A stretch of DNA of 6,192 bases from CAZKCK01 sp964552325. GTDB lineage: Bacteria > Bacteroidota > Bacteroidia > Bacteroidales > TTA-H9. Below the pieces are notes generated by a model, which searched no databases, was not told the origin of the DNA, and worked only from the letters and a program-made list of their open reading frames with translations. Positions 4,832 to 6,192 of this stretch are shown piece after piece. The stretch is from positions 1-6,192 of the forward strand of contig CAZKHA010000197.1 of the NCBI GenBank assembly GCA_964552325.1. Direction: 5' to 3'. Both the position numbers and the translations under genes were made by a program. Position 1 is the stretch's first letter; each line of letters begins with the position of its first letter.

Positions 4832-6163
4832 TTATTGTATTTCCTCCGAATCGTCAAAAAACCTTTTGATACGGGTTAAAAAACTTTCACCACGCTGCGG
4901 TTTTGGCGGTTCTGGGCTCGAAATAGGCTCGGGAGGTGGTGGTGGCGCAGCCGAAACAGGCTTATCTTCCACGTTCAGGCTTTTCAATCGTTTCTTTACT
5001 TCATTGTCAAAACGTTGTTGGCCCATTATTACCAAACCAATGCCAGTGGCATACATTGGGCTGCTTACCTCCTCGGGCGAACCAGGGGCCAAATGCTCGT
5101 TAGGATAACCTATGCGGGTATCTAAGCCTGTTATATATTCGGTTAACTGCCTGATATGCTTAAGCTGAGCACCGCCGCCAGTAAGTACTATGCCGGCAAT
5201 AAGCTTCGTTTCAAATCCTGAATTTTTAATCTCGAAATACACTTGTCCAAGTATTTCTTCCATCCGTGCTTGGATAATGGCCGAAAGGTTGCGTAAAGTG
5301 ATTTCCTTTGGCGGCCGGCCTCTTAGCCCGGGGATAGCAACTACGTCTTCATCCCGATTTTCGCTAATGAGCGCTGAGCCAAATTTTACCTTCAGGTCTT
5401 CAGCATGTTTTTTAATAATTGCGCAGCCCTCGCGAATATCTTCGGTAATTATATCGCCACCAAAGGGGATTACGGCTGTGTGCCTAATTACATTGTCTTG
5501 GAAAATAGCTATATCGGTAGTTCCCCCTCCAATATCAACCAGTACAACGCCAGCCTCCTTTTCTTCGTCGGCAAGCACGGCTTCCGATGAAGCCAAAGGC
5601 TCAAGAATGAGGTCAACTATTTCGAGGCCTGCTTTTTTAACGCATTTGTAAATGTTGCGGGCTGCCGCGGTTTGGCCAACGATAATATGGAAATTTGCTT
5701 CCAGCGAGGTTCCAAGCACCCCTATCGGGTTTTTGATGCCATCTTCCTTATCTATTGTAAACTCCTGCGGAATCACATCTATTACCTCCTCGCCCGGATT
5801 CATACTAAGGTTGTACATGTCAGTTATAAGCTCATCTATATCGGCTTGGGTCACTTCTTCTTCGCCATTTTTGCGAATACGGGTGCCGCGGTTTTGCAAG
5901 CTTTTAATGTGCTGGCCGGCAATACCAACATTTACATATTTTATCTCCACGCCCGATTTAGCTTCTGCCTCTGCCACTGCAATTTTTATTGATTGCACAG
6001 TGTTTTCAATGTTGGCCACCACGCCACGCTTTACACCCAACGATTCGGTTTTCCCGTATCCAAGGATTTCTATTTTGTTGTGATCGTTTTTACGGCCAAC
6101 AATAGCGGCTATTTTGGTAGTGCCAATGTCGAGGCTAACAATAAATACATCCGATGTTTCCAT
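4832..6163 (-). CDS. ftsA: Cell division protein FtsA (actin-like FtsZ membrane anchor)
   Basis: FtsA is an actin-family ATPase that tethers FtsZ filaments to the inner membrane and recruits late division proteins. The 443-residue sequence has the actin phosphate-1 motif LDIGTTKIAAIVG (11-23), the FtsA-specific 1C domain around 85-165 in place of actin domain 1B, phosphate-2 VLVDIGGGTTDIAIF (207-221), FGGDIITEDI (234-243), and the adenosine motif LTGGGAQLKHI (327-337). A Pro-rich linker (402-423) follows, then SFLTRIKRFFDD (427-438), which fits the amphipathic membrane-targeting helix. Length and domains are complete. The start at 6163 lies 7 bases after a probable ftsQ stop and has an A/T-rich, Shine-Dalgarno-free leader, as is common in Bacteroidota. 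ftsZ follows after 120 bases. Confidence 0.96.
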   Translation of the reverse strand: METSDVFIVSLDIGTTKIAAIVGRKNDHNKIEILGYGKTESLGVKRGVVANIENTVQSIKIAVAEAEAKSGVEIKYVNVGIAGQHIKSLQNRGTRIRKNGEEEVTQADIDELITDMYNLSMNPGEEVIDVIPQEFTIDKEDGIKNPIGVLGTSLEANFHIIVGQTAAARNIYKCVKKAGLEIVDLILEPLASSEAVLADEEKEAGVVLVDIGGGTTDIAIFQDNVIRHTAVIPFGGDIITEDIREGCAIIKKHAEDLKVKFGSALISENRDEDVVAIPGLRGRPPKEITLRNLSAIIQARMEEILGQVYFEIKNSGFETKLIAGIVLTGGGAQLKHIRQLTEYITGLDTRIGYPNEHLAPGSPEEVSSPMYATGIGLVIMGQQRFDNEVKKRLKSLNVEDKPVSAAPPPPPEPISSPEPPKPQRGESFLTRIKRFFDDSEEIQ

Positions 6164-6170
6164 ATATTAT

Positions 6171-6192
6171 CTATTTTTTGGTACAAACTACC
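6171..6192 (-). CDS. ftsQ: Probable ftsQ, last six codons and stop (5' part outside the window)
   Basis: On the minus strand, one frame entering from the right edge reads Val-Val-Cys-Thr-Lys-Lys and stops at TAG (6173-6171), 7 bases before ftsA. FtsQ, a bitopic divisome protein with a POTRA domain, is normally the gene just upstream of ftsA, and a VVCTKK-like ending fits what I recall of Bacteroidota FtsQ. The fragment is too short to prove identity; the call rests mainly on gene order. Confidence 0.55.

Noticed and set aside
5190..6083. Two plus-strand open frames (5190-5651 and 5652-6083) opposite ftsA
   Set aside because: Both are antisense shadows of ftsA with Ser/Ile-rich composition and no motif; ftsA is intact across the region.

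Overview
The window looks like a chromosomal segment of a Bacteroidota bacterium, probably of the Cytophagales/Sphingobacteriales kind. The evidence is the ftsQ-ftsA-ftsZ-yqeY gene order at the distal end of a division/cell-wall (dcw) cluster, the FtsZ tail sequence, the near absence of Shine-Dalgarno sites, and octamer-repeat intergenic DNA of a type I recall from that phylum. This is judged from protein character and layout alone; no search was run. All eight complete genes and one partial gene lie on the minus strand, so transcription runs from the right end of the window to the left.

Right part (6192 to 2619): the last codons of a probable ftsQ, then ftsA (membrane anchor and regulator of the Z-ring), a 120-base gap, ftsZ (the tubulin-like GTPase) and a GatB/YqeY-domain gene. 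A clear intrinsic terminator closes this group. The ftsA-ftsZ gap is the main regulatory candidate. It holds a strong Shine-Dalgarno sequence that fixes the ftsZ start, a short dyad next to a weak promoter-like match, and a second imperfect inverted repeat.

Middle and left part (2604 to 208): a second, tightly packed group. It holds a MOSC-domain protein and a MogA/MoaB-family molybdopterin adenylyltransferase (both molybdenum-cofactor related), a GNAT acetyltransferase of the diamine-acetyltransferase type, an HD-domain predicted phosphohydrolase, and a small membrane coiled-coil protein of the DivIC/FtsB septum-initiator family. Gaps after mogA are only 4, 7 and 12 bases, which suggests one transcript. 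Division functions therefore appear at both ends: FtsA/FtsZ build and anchor the ring, and a DivIC/FtsB-like protein would act later at the septum.

Left end (1 to 207): no gene is visible. The stretch is a degenerate composite repeat: three GGCC-led copies, two with a full leader, followed by runs of an exact 8-base-period repeat (about TTKCACAT, or ATGTGMAA on the minus strand), plus a REP-like bulged hairpin. This is the least explained DNA in the window. I see no new defence, mobile or biosynthetic system; the genes themselves are ordinary housekeeping genes.
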